DNA of 64,000 bases, taken from Acanthosoma haemorrhoidale (lineage: Eukaryota; Arthropoda; Insecta; Hemiptera; Acanthosomatidae). Position 1 is the stretch's first letter, and every line of letters starts with the position of its first letter. Below are positions 50,601-61,656 of the stretch, in pieces. The position numbers and the translations under genes were made by a program. The notes under the pieces were generated by a model. The model did no database searches. It was not told the DNA's origin and saw only the letters and a program-made list of their open reading frames with translations. Where the stretch lies: contig OV884011.1 of NCBI GenBank assembly GCA_930367205.1, forward strand, positions 85,545,474 to 85,609,473, in the 5' to 3' direction.

Positions 50601-53600
50601 TAAGTTACATTCATTCGGAAGAAGGCATAAGGAATTGTAGTTCACAGCTGTCATGCCCAAGCAAATGCTAAGTGAAATTAATATGAACAAAATAGCAGAA
50701 GCTAGTTTGTAAACCAATCCCCCCGAGCCCTAGTATTGCCTATAGGATCAAGGAATACTAGATAACATTGTCGAGAGTCAATCAAAAAGAGATAATAAAT
50801 ATTACATGCTATATAACCTTAATAATCATATTAAATAACTGGACTGAATGATACTTACGAACATCATTAAGAGAATACTGGAGGCCACTTAAATTTAAAC
50901 TTAACACTTCACTTGAAATAGAATTCACCAAAACATTAACTGCTTCTTTGTTTAATTTAGTCCAGGCTAAATTAATTGATTCTATCCTAAAAAGAATTTG
51001 AAATTTAGGCATCAAGAGTAACAAGTGTTGAATCATTAATATTAAGAAAAAAATAATAACAATAATTTTTTCACTAGTTCCTATGCCTAGAGTATATTAA
51101 TAATTATCACAATTATAATTATAAAACCCATTGCCCTATCATAGGGCAGGTTGAAATTTTTCTTGAATAAATAATTTGAAAATCAAAAATTAATAATTAT
51201 TGGTTGTGGCCTGGCCAAGTAGTAATTATAGTTTAAAAATACCCAAAAAATAACATATTATTAATCAAGACTTTTAGATTGTTAATTTGATAATACCCAT
51301 TCTCATGTAATTAATTAATAACACAATTTCAAATAATTATAATTGGCAGTATTTCTCCTCTTATCTAATCATCAAATAAAGCCTCCATATAACATTAGGT
51401 GCTATACGCCTGAGTTAAGTGAAGATATGTTAGCAAGATAAAGAGTAATATGAAGCATAATCTTGCTCTTCTTTATTCTCAATGTGGAGACTATTCTGCT
51501 TGTTGAATTTGAAATGGGATTTCTCCTTAGGCGACAAATTTATCCTAATTTTAATGGTTCATAAGTAAACCAGCACATTTCAAAGTGTTAATTGCTCTTA
51601 CATATTAAATGTGTGCCTACTTTTTGATAATAAGGCTAGATATAAATCCTGAAAACTTCTCACAGAGGGCATGATCTTCGCGGGCTATTAGTTCATCAAA
51701 CAGTTACATTACTTAAATGTGAACATGTCTTTTTTTTTTAAGCAAATACATAATAAACACTATAATTGACAGTTATCAAATAAAGTGAACCACTTTAAAA
51801 AAGCTAACTGAAAAAAGTTTTGGATAAACAAGTTGATTTTGACCTCTCTATTAATCATTTATGCGATATTGACAAAACCACAACCCGATTAAATGAAGAA
51901 GTAAATTCCGCAATGATCCCCAGAACTTCCCACACCATGAACCTATGCACCTACCAAACCTTTTGAAATCACACACGGAAAAAAAAATAAATAAAAAATA
52001 AAACATGAACAATTTTCTCCAAACAATCAAATTATGACGCCAGAAACCAAGTAGGAAAGTAGAAAAAGAACAACAGAACATAATTGTTTTATCCCGGAGT
52101 TGAATTGCTCCTGCATACTTACCCTGCTCGGTACATAGATGGTAATCCATATTAAAGCAGAGGTTATAGAAACAACAACAAAGAAACAAATTAATTAAAT
52201 GACCCAGGTCAGGCCAGAATGATAATTAGAAAAAAGTGAACTGTATAAAATATGTGGTTCATGAAATTAAAACTGCCAGTAACCCCTAATTTATATGATA
52301 AATTTTATAATAAAAATAAACAATAGTAAAATAAATTAATTACCACCATTTATTACAAGAGACATGATATAAAATAATTTCAAAAATAACAAAAAATAAA
52401 ATTAACTTAAAAATAATGATCAATCGGTCAACACATAAATTCACCTAAGTATGATGATTGGTTGTTCTTTTTCATTTTTTTATTTCTGCACTTAGCTGAA
52501 CTCCACAATATTTCTATTGTTTGTGCATCCATTGGGGCTACTAGGTCTACAAAATTATATCGGTAGTTGACAGTAAAATGTTCGTATTGCAATCACCCCA
52601 ACAGTCCAAGGTTTAATGGGGTCTGTTGTTACGGGTTGGCCAAAAAGTCCGTTCGGTTTTTGTTGTCACGAAATTTCAACAGTCTAATATGTAGCTAACT
52701 TCAGTCTGTCCATTGCGAATGCGCTCTCGTCAGATACTAGATACTTCAACGTAGTTTGACGCAAAATTCTGACGAGACTGATTGTATTTTGTGTGTTTAG
52801 GATCATCCTGAAAATGAAAAACCAAAACAAACATTATCGACACCTCAGGCTTTTTTATTTTAAACAAGGCAAGAAAGCAGTGGAAACTTGCAGGAAGATA
52901 TGCGCTGTATACGGAGAGGATGCTGTTACAGAACGTGTGTGCCAGAAGTGGTTTTAAAGATTTTGATCGGGAAATTTTTCGGTTCAAGACGCACCTCACT
53001 CTGGCCGGCCAACTGAGATTAACAGCGACAAAGTGAAGGAATTAGTCGACACCAATCCCCATTATATAACTAGGGAGATCACAGTTATCCTCAAAATATA
53101 TAAATCGAGTGTTGAAAACCATCTGCATCAACTTGGCTACGTGAGTAGGCTCGATGTTTGGGTTCCTCATCGACTTAGTGAGGATGACCTCGCCCAAAGG
53201 ATTTCCATCTGCGATTCGTTGCGGAAACGTAAAGAAAACGATCCTTTTTTGAAAAGAATGATGACAGGGAACGAAAAGTGGATCGTCTATAACAATGTGG
53301 AGCGCAAACGCTCATGGGGGAAGCGCGGCGAATTACCAAAAACAACCCCCCAAAGCAGGACTTAACCCAAAGAAGGTTATGCTCTCGATTTGGTGGGATT
53401 GGAGGGGTGTTGTCTTTTACGATCTTCTTCCCACGAACAGGACCATCAATTCGGATGTGTACAATGAGCAGCTGGACAAATTAAATGCAGCAATCCACCA
53501 GAAGCGTCCAGAACTAGGCAACCATAAGCGGATTGTCTTCCATCACGACAATGCCAGACCGCACACTTCTTTGCAGACTCGGCAGAAGTTACTGGAGCTT

Positions 53601-56600
53601 GGCTGGGAAGTTTTACCGCACCCTCCATATTCGCCCGACCTTGCACCTTCAGATTTCCACCTGTTTCGGTCTCTTCAAAATTCATTGAATGAAAAGACCT
53701 TCAACTCTGAAGAAGATGTAAAAATCCACTTGGAAAATTTTTTTGCCAGTAAAGAAAGGAAATTCTTTGAGCATGGAATTATGAATCTGCCCATGAGATG
53801 GCAGAAGATACTGGAACAAAACGGCACTTATATCATTGATTGAATAAATCGCTTTTTGTTTAAAACTTATTTTCGCTTAAAAAACCGAACGGACTTTTTG
53901 GCCAACCTGATGATAGGTAATAATGTTTTGGCAAACTTGTGGAGAACTCTTGTCAACACTGTTGGGGTAACACCCTCCCCCTGCTAGAAGTAGAGTTATA
54001 TTTGTTCATCTGGTTTTATCAACATGTCGGTTGAATGTAACCATTGCTCAAAGTTTTGAAGTGTATTAGTGGTTATATCTGTTCAGTTGATAATATGTTT
54101 AATAGAGCAGATGGGTGGTACGGTACCATTTGTAGCACTTCAACCTAAGCATAAAGCAAACAAGTACCCACTTACCTCCATCCTGGAAAACAACAAAGAT
54201 CATTTCAATTCCAAAGAACAAGCATATATATGAAGCTATAGACCAATAAATCTTTCACATACATTCTACATATAAATTCAACCAATTCTGAACCTAAAAA
54301 CTCTCTTTGTTTTATATTTACATTTCCCCAAATCAACCACACAGTCTAGCAACAATATGACATTTATGATTGTTGGAAGACTTAATTTTGAACCTTCCAA
54401 CCAATTACATTTCCTAATGTTAACTTCCATGTTGCAGCAAGATATGTTATTTATCTCTGTTGTGTCAACTTCTTCACCAAGAATAAATAGAAGTTCCCCT
54501 CTTCTTGGCCCAGAAAATATCCACCTATGTTTCCATGTTTTAATAATAAAAACCTACGAAAGGCGTCAGTCAAGAGAGGGGGAAACTAGTGCATGAAACA
54601 GCTGAAGCCCAGTAGGGGGTGCGGCGGGGCTACTCCCGCCTCTGCCCTGCCTATATAAGGCCCAGATATGGGTTTTTTCCCACTCTCGGAACCCGGCACT
54701 TGAAGAACACGGCTCTCTCTCTTTGCACTGGCGCTTGCTGCTCTATTCCAACCATGGTACTTCTTATTCAACTACCTCTGCATCTCTCTGTTTTAGTCCG
54801 GCGTAGTCAGACCCCACTCCTTCCTAGTGGGATTCTCTGCCTTTGTCACACTAATACTGGCACCTCCTTGGAAGAGACCTCTTCCATGCGGATGCCGGTC
54901 TCCTAGGACCCTACAATCTTTACCTAGTAGCGTCTCCCCCATTGATCGAGTCTGCCTCTCTGCGGTTCACTTGCCTTTGGGATCCGGACGGTTTTTGCCT
55001 ACCCTTAGATACCGTGTGTGAATTCGTGGTCATTCCAAGACCACATTAACTACCTATAATACCTAACCTGTTCCTCTTCTCCTGAACATAGTACACTGTC
55101 GGGGCATACCTTTTTAAGATCTTATGGAGTCTTATATATATATGGGTGCTCGCCGAATAGGCCACCAGGCAAAGGCCAAAGACCACAGGTCCACCCATTT
55201 TATCTCTTTCTTGACATTCGCCGGACAGCGGCCGGGTCGTAAAGACCTTAACCCACGGCGGCCCCCCCCTTCTTGGAGTGACCCGACAATCTCCATCTAG
55301 GCCTACCAATTAAATGTAGGCTCATATCATGTCCATTGAAAAACCTCATCGCTCTCAGTATTAACTGTAAATTTTGAAGCAACTCAACTAGATCTCAATA
55401 TACATCTTACTGCATATACATCTTCCTGAAAATATCTTTCACCATAAATGTAATTATAAAGTTCAAACAAGGCACAAGCATAAACAGTGTGAACCTAGAA
55501 GTTTATGGGTGGTTTCTGCTCACAAGATTTAACATTGCAGCAGAATGTAATCAATGTTCTAAGGCTTGAGTGTATTAAGTGGTTATGTGTTCAGTCAGTA
55601 ACACTGGATGGGGGAGTAGGTTGGTGGTGGCATTTGTAGTAGTTTGAGCAGTAAGAAATCAACTCGGGCATTAAACAAACAAGTAACAAAGAATCAACTT
55701 TTCATAAAGACAATAACAATTTCAAAATTAATGAACAGTTAGGTTTCAGAACAACACAATATATTTTTTTATCTATCATATCTATTGATCAATGCATCTT
55801 CTAGGGAAATGTTGTTATTTAAATAGAATAAACTTTATAGAATTGCTTCCGATGAACTGAACAGTGCTCATACATATATGGCTGGGATCTATATGTATTT
55901 ACATATTTTCCCCAGAAAAAAATATTAGCTGTATCATCATTTACTAAACTTTCTAAGGCTTTTTAGGTTAATTATATTTAACATATTTCAGAGAAATTAC
56001 ATATTTAAAAATATTTATGATATATACATGATTATTTTAAAATTTTATTTAATTCCGTCACTTTCAATTGAAAGATGATAATGTATGTTGTATTCTTGGA
56101 TCAGCTGGCATTATTTATTTGGGTAACTAAGCTGAGAATTGTTTACTTTGATTAAAAGATGCAGTTTTGTGGAAATGATAAACTACATGTCAGATTTTTA
56201 ATTTCATTCAAATTTACTCCCTCACCTTCACACTCACAATTTCTATTGATCTGTCACTTCAGTCAAGTTGTGATTTTATACAATATACATAAACAACTAT
56301 GATTCCTTAGCCCTACCAATAAAGTATACTAATATTCTACAAGTAGGAAAAGTGTACCGGCATTGTGTTGTTAGGCACACAATTGCCCTACACTTATTTG
56401 TAAGTAGAACCTCTTCATTCAGACTCAATAGAAAAACACCTGATGAAAGCAGTGTAGGGAAAAACTACTTACGTGGAGAACCTCATTAAAATCAGAAATG
56501 ATCTCAAAACAGGGCCGATTTGAAGGAACACAAAATGGAGCAAATGATTAGAGGGAGGTGAATACAACTGCAAGAACTTTGATTTAATAAAAGATGTCCT

Positions 56601-59600
56601 GTCAAAACTTGATTTTGACTCTGCTTCGGCAGTGAACATAGACAAATTATTGACGGATAAACCGAATTTGTAGAAGCACTTGCATTTTGGCAAACACTGT
56701 TTTCTATAAATGTATGCGTCAATAAATTCCATCAATGTGGAAGAGTCATTTAGCCATAATAAATTTATGTTAAATAAGGCCTGATCTGCACGGCTTTTTA
56801 TTAAAAAATGTAAGTAGTTTCGCATACTTTTAATTAGCAAAATACAGCTTTTATTCTGTAAATTCTTTCTTTACATTTGTTTATACATATCATATATTTT
56901 ATATGAACATTTTTTTGTCCCAACATTGGAAAATATTTGTTGTGTTTATAAAATTTTGATCACTGCATTTACATTTTTACATATTGATCATTTTTAGTTA
57001 CATTACGGTGGAAATAAAAACATATATACTATAATGTCATTTTTAAGGAGTGACTTAAGAGAAGGATTATTTTGTTAAATAAAATATTGAATGATAAAGA
57101 TTAAGGAGAGTTTAATTTCAAACCAGTGAATAAAACAGCTGGGAAATATGTCAGTAATTGGAACCGCTCGGAGTTTAGTTGTATAGAATTGTTTGAGAAC
57201 AGAAGTGCTAAGTTTGAGATATTTGTCGTGAGGGCCCTCCTATTTCATTTGTTAGCATTACCTCATATCATCGCATACATCATATTTCCTTTTATTTCAT
57301 ATTTTTGTATTCCATAATATCCTCGTATTAACCCGCACACGTTTTACGTAAAGGCATTTCTAGTCAGATTGGCAGAATATACAGGAAGCCATTGATGAAG
57401 CATTACAGTTGGAGCGTCGGGATCGGCAAAACACAATACTTGGGCTGGAGTATAAGTCAAGATGGAAAAATTGCGAAGAACTCAAAATCAGTGTTTTATT
57501 TATTTTTTTTAATGTTATTGTTTGGTTGTCAAGGACTCTCTTGAGATATAATAAATTATAAGTTAAAAACTTTCATTAATTTTTTTTTATACAAGTCAAT
57601 TGAAAAAACAGTACAAACTAGCTTCCCAATGTGGGGCTTTTTCGTATTTTTTTTTTAACAGTAAAGTAACAGTTTTTAAGAAAATATAGTAATCTTTACA
57701 TATTTTACTTTTTTAATTACATATAAATCCCATCCATAGCCATAACTAATACTAAATTGTTATTACAATTAATGTAATTACCTTTTACAATTAAAACATA
57801 TTAGCCCTAAAGATTTCTGTTCCAATCCTTCCACCATTGCAAGGTTCAACGTATTGAGATCATGGTTGTTTGCAATTTCAGTACAAACTTCAGATGACAA
57901 TCCACAGCTTTCTAAGCTTAATTTTTTCAAATTCCTACACTTTGATAAAAGCGTCGCTAAATCTAAAAATTAATAAACATTCAAAACAGCAACATTCTCA
58001 TAAAATAAAAATATATAAACTTCTGAAATTAACAATTAAAACCAACAAAACTTTTAACAGACAAGGTGTGTCTCAAACTAATGATATATAAATGTGTCTT
58101 CCAGCCAGCTCTGCTGTACGGTGCCCCTTTATATACTCACTTGACTGACAATACAGCTAAAAGTCTCCAACAATTCGAGAATGGGATAATGAGAAAAGTG
58201 GTCCGACAGGTTGTCTCTCGAGAGCTTAAAGAACACCGATCTGCACCTGTTGCTTGGTGTGCCAGTTCATCCAGAGACACATAAAGTTTTTTGACAAGTT
58301 GCAGCACCTCACAAATCCACTGTTTAACACTATGACCCCACCATCCTTCTAGCATCGATGGCAACAGACTTTCGGGGAAAATTAGGTTAAGATTTAGTTT
58401 ACATTTTTTAAACTAGTTTTAAGTCTATGATAAATAAGGTGAGCCCCATTACTTTCAATAAACTCAGTCCATTAATGTATAATGTCCATCCAATAGTTTA
58501 GTACTATGCAGATCATTATTAGTAGAAAACAGAATTTGTATAAATTGTAGCCAAGCTACAGGAAATATAATGAAGCAATTGCAGATTCGTTTGTAGAATC
58601 TTAGAATATTAATTTTGTAACAAGGGACAAAAAACAAAAAACAGGCAAGGGGCTTTCATATGCTAAAGTGATTTAGAGTAACTGGGTTTAAATCCCTGGA
58701 TGTAAAATAAATAGAAGGAAGAATCAGCTCAGTCAATAGAAGGAAGAATCTGCTTAGTTAATAGAAAGCAGGATCAGGAGCCTGGTCTTACCAGCAGCCT
58801 AATGAAAAAAATCCCTCATGTGATAAACTTTTATTTTTGCAGGTCCTTTTTTTCTTTTCGGCAAAACTATAATAAAAGGGCAGGCCAACTCATAATTTTT
58901 AACATATTTCCTCTTGCCTCTTTTAAATAAACTTTGTAAAACTTAGTGGAATGTTTTGGATTGAACTTTAATTAAGGCTAAGTTATATGAGACAAGAAGG
59001 AAGATTTTGTACAGAATGCCAAGACCATACCTAGGTGGTGCCATATTTTGCTACTTTCAATTTTCAAGGACTAATATTTCTTAGTGAGTAGCCTGCAGCC
59101 CAGTGAAGGTGATAATGACACTAATATGCAAAGCCCAAAATATGAAGACATGAGGGAAAGAAGTGGCCTTTGAAAATTGGGGCATACTCACTATGAACTG
59201 CAAAAACTATACATTACCTTATTTAAAGTTTCTGTAATTAGAATAGTCCTATTCTTTATAAAATCCAAGAAATATATAAAATAAGTAGTCTAAAATCAAA
59301 TCTCCTTCATAGTGAACAGTTGGTATTTGGGAATTTAATTATGCTAAGTAGTAGTCAAGCAGCAGCACAGAACCAGGAGTAATGGTTGAGGCTGGTCTAG
59401 GTCACTGATAAGTTGTAAAGCCATTGAAGCAAGAGAGTAAGTATAGGTGCAAAATTTTGTAATTAAACTTCTTAAGGTATTCATTTTTAACTCTATAATA
59501 AGATCAGGGGTAGTGTGATCTGCCCATTGGTGACAAAATTTTAAATTCATATTAATTTTTAATTTAATTAATATCTCAGCTATCTCAAAAATATGGGTGT

Positions 59601-60815
59601 TATGAAAAAAAAAAAAAAGCATTGTAAAAATATTTCTTACCTTCAGTAGATATCAGACAATAACTCATATCTAAGTACTCAATTTTTGAATAGAAATCAG
59701 ACATCCTGAAGTTTAATGATTTATCCCAAATAGGGGAATTTACCTAAATATTAAGAAAATCTTAGCAAAAAAAGAAAACTATCTCGATTCCATAGTGTAC
59801 ATATTTTAGAGGTAAGTGTTATATTACCTTTGTTTCTTTAAGCCTAAGAACTTTAACTCCCCGTTTCATAATATAAGCAAGAGCATTACTGTAAAGAGAT
59901 TGAGAAGCTAGATCAATACGAGGCCAAAGACTTTCATCATATGATAATTGCCTAAATCTGCGACTGACTTGAGCAATGATTTTAAGATCTTCGTGTGTAA
60001 AATAATTAAAGATTACCAAAACTATTTCATCAGATAATGTAGAAAATACATCTGTATAAACAAAACAAAAATTATTGACCATGTACAAATATTTGAAACA
60101 AATTTGTAACTAATTAATGGTAATTTACCTTTAGAAATATATAATGGTTTTGGTTTTTGTCGATATAGGAAAAGTTCTGACTTAATCAGCTTAGATTTTT
60201 GAGTTTCCTCACACTCCAGTGCTTCATGTGCAACAAAATCATTATAGACACAGTCCTACAAACGAAAACATAGATGCAGTACAAACTGAATTTTTTATCA
60301 ATACAGGTTTTAAAATCTGCAAGTCTTCAAAAACCTCATTTCTTCCATTCCTCTCCCTTTTTTTACGTTCTGGTGCAGGAGCTAAGTTCTCTGGCAAAAC
60401 ATCAACACCTAAATCCTTCATTTCATCAGCACTCAAGTCATGATCAAAATTCCAAAAACTGTTGTTATTATAAGAGGTTTGTTTTTTAACCCTGAAAGTA
60501 TCAAAAATAAATAATCAACTTCAATAGACAAATGTAATTCAGAAACTTGTTTTTTTACTTTGGAGAATAAGTGTGTAAATTCCAATTATTAATGATAATG
60601 GATATAGAAAGTATGAATATTTTACACATGTAACACTTTTTAATAAAACTTTGTTTAATACAGAATTTAAATATGAATTAAACAAATATAATTCACAGCT
60701 TCTTCTAAATTATATTATATTTTGCAAACTAATATCTACGAAATTATACGTTTTTGGAATCTTACATTTTATCTTGAGCAATTTGGGAAGGAAATTCTTC
60801 GTGATCCTCTTGCAT
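47620..60815 (-). CDS. Skp2: Skp2: F-box/LRR substrate receptor of SCF ubiquitin ligase, complete, 9 exons
   Basis: Exons in transcript order: 60815-60766, 60491-60305, 60255-60129, 60051-59828, 59743-59641, 57962-57782, 50986-50859, 49331-49169, 47809-47620. All are GT-AG and all phases join. The sum is 1,353 nt (450 aa; human SKP2 is 424). An acidic/basic N-terminus (1-121) includes ERKKRERN. The F-box spans about 122-165 (TLSDEIVLVIFNYF, YDESLWPRIDL), where human SKP2 has LPDELLLGIF and DESLW. Leucine-rich repeats follow from about 205 to 425 (IEYLDMSYC, LKKLSLESCGL, IESINLAW, VLSLNLSGLQYS, IKELDISDC). The tail YFSTISRPTVG and SIWLVKCRE matches the human tail FTTIARPTIG and IWGIKCR, which makes the assignment specific to Skp2. 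Skp2 binds Skp1 through the F-box and selects targets such as Cip/Kip inhibitors for ubiquitination. The start was chosen at 60815 because only that frame keeps the second exon open. The long intron 50987-57781 carries a mariner and other repeats. Confidence 0.92.
48225..48271 (-). mobile_element. 47-bp truncated retroposon tail with 12-bp target duplication
   Basis: On the minus strand a 33-base GC-rich stub beginning ATAGCCCGTTTGAGGC is followed by 14 A. The insert is flanked by a perfect 12-bp direct repeat AGAGCCAAAACC (48213-48224 and 48272-48283). Poly-A at one end, extreme 5' truncation and a target duplication of this length are the marks of LINE-mediated target-primed reverse transcription. 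The stub contains GAGGCTCAGCCTC, able to form a short hairpin. It lies in the Skp2 intron before the last exon, in the sense direction. I do not know the parent LINE or SINE. Confidence 0.75.
52631..53911 (+). mobile_element. near full-length mariner element with a broken transposase
   Basis: Nearly perfect inverted ends GGTTGGCCAAAAAGTCCGTT bound about 1.28 kb, the usual mariner length. The transposase frame runs from ATG 52814 to TGA 53843, spanning 1,030 nt, one base more than a multiple of three. Visible parts: N-terminal helix-turn-helix region (YFKQGKKAVETCRKICAVYG), the second helix-turn-helix, WVPHRLSE, then MMTGNEKWIVY, where the first catalytic Asp is replaced by Asn, then HHDNARPHTS (second Asp) and HPPYSPDLAPSDFHLFRS (third Asp, D34D spacing). 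Breaks are an in-frame TAA after the QKWF segment near 52955 and a +1 shift near 53345. It lies in the Skp2 intron 50987-57781, antisense to the gene. It is inactive but young-looking because its ends are nearly identical. Confidence 0.9.
54587..55310 (+). mobile_element. GC-rich LTR-like block (possible solo LTR)
   Basis: This block is far richer in G+C than its AT-rich intron. It is preceded by a polypurine-like AAGAGAGGGGGAAAC (about 54572) and TAGTGCATGAAAC. It contains a clear TATA box in CCTATATAAGGCC (about 54649-54661) with a pyrimidine-rich, start-site-like stretch about 25-35 nt downstream. These are LTR features. I found no second copy, no target duplication and no coding domain, so another promoter-bearing repeat cannot be ruled out. 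The long ORFs inside it on both strands follow from its base composition. Confidence 0.35.
56560..56830 (+). pseudogene. hAT-like transposase C-terminal remnant
   Basis: The plus strand reads KNFDLIKDVLSKLDFDSASA and NIDKLLTDKPNL before a stop, then ASINSINVEESFSHNKFMLN, another stop, and SARLFIKKCK. NVEESFSxxKxML is close to the VERxFSxxxxxL motif of the hAT dimerisation region near the transposase C-terminus. Stops interrupt it and no ends were found. The longer minus-strand ORF over the same bases (56469-56840) shows no recognisable family and is treated as its shadow. It lies in the Skp2 intron. Confidence 0.4.
58045..58385 (+). pseudogene. non-LTR retrotransposon reverse transcriptase C-terminal fragment
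   Basis: KLMIYKCVFQPALLYGAPLY followed by LQQFENGIMRKVVR matches the thumb/C-terminal region of jockey-like reverse transcriptases, where (L)Y---I-P-L-YG-P-W is followed by a segment of the form LQ--QN--LR. After a frame change FIQRHIKFFDKLQHLTNPLF continues the typical tail, ending near TAG 58385. The 5' part is missing, as is usual for 5'-truncated LINE copies. It lies in the Skp2 intron 57963-59640, antisense to Skp2. Confidence 0.65.
58710..58777 (+). repeat. 25-bp tandem repeat, about 2.7 units
   Basis: Units begin AATAGAAGGAAGAATC at 58710 and 58735 (25 bp each), and a diverged partial unit AATAGAAAGCAGGATC starts at 58760. It follows a tRNA-B-box-like GGTTTAAATCC at about 58685, so it may be the tail of a SINE-like element. 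It lies in a Skp2 intron. Confidence 0.6.
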
Positions 60816-61656
60816 GACGAATATATATTTTCAACATTCCCTCCTAGCTTTGAGTATTGGGCCATTACGCGGTAATCCAAATCATCAACAAAGCCGCCTT
60901 TATGATCACTGAAGCAAAATATATTCATCGTGGACAGCTTTTAAAAATATCTTCTATTTGAGCAATAACAATCAATTTCACTTTCACGAGGGATTTTAAA
61001 CTCTTTACATACCATGTAATAATTAAAGTATTCTCGAAAAAAGTGTTTTAAATGACAAACTTATTATTGTTTACCTTTAAAAATATATCATAAGTCAAAA
61101 AGTCGTACTGAAATTTAAGTAAAAAAAGGTGTTTTGGTTGTTTAAGATATCATTAGTTTGGCCATAATAAATTTCATTCTAAAATCGTAGTGGCTTGTGT
61201 AAAAGCTGTTATGACAGAATTCGTATTCTAGCTCTTGGCTTGATTCCTCGCTGTTGAAATGGTTTCTTTGTTGTATTCTAGTCAGTTAGTTGCATTTTGT
61301 GAAATGCTTTAGATCTATTAATAATATTGATATATGTCCTCTAAAGAGACATCTTAAGAATTCGCTAACAGTTCTGTCATAACTCATTACTTCTAGTCAT
61401 TATAAAATTTTCTCAGCAATTCTTAGGTTGCTGTTGTATTTTTTGTGTGGAATCCGTTGTGATAATTTAGAAATTTGCTTTGTTCCTAACTCAATTTTTC
61501 TATTGTATTATTGCATTGTTAATTTATCTTAAATAGGCACTGATGCATATACTGATTAAAATAACACTGCTTGGTTTAAATATAATAAGCAAAGTGAACT
61601 GTGATTTTAATAAATTTATTGGTTGTTTATGAGCCTCTGCAAGATTAATATACACC
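60816..61656. promoter_or_regulatory. head-to-head spacer between Skp2 and Atg9 (5' UTRs and promoters)
   Basis: The start codons of Skp2 (minus) and Atg9 (plus) are 841 bp apart on opposite strands. Both promoters and 5' UTRs must lie here unless non-coding first exons extend further. I saw no clear TATA box or repeat. An ATG at 60928-60926 opens an ORF overlapping the Skp2 start in another frame (see findings). Confidence 0.5.

Noticed and set aside
53446..53685. 79-codon minus-strand ORF inside the mariner
   Set aside because: Shadow of the mariner transposase on the plus strand.
54357..55309. Several ORFs on both strands in the GC-rich block
   Set aside because: They are overlapping, show no family signature and are expected from low stop-codon frequency in GC-rich DNA.
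60710..60928. 72-codon minus-strand ORF as the Skp2 N-terminus
   Set aside because: Its frame does not join exon 2 (60491-60305) in the open Skp2 frame. The internal ATG at 60815 gives the correct phase. It is kept only as a possible upstream ORF.
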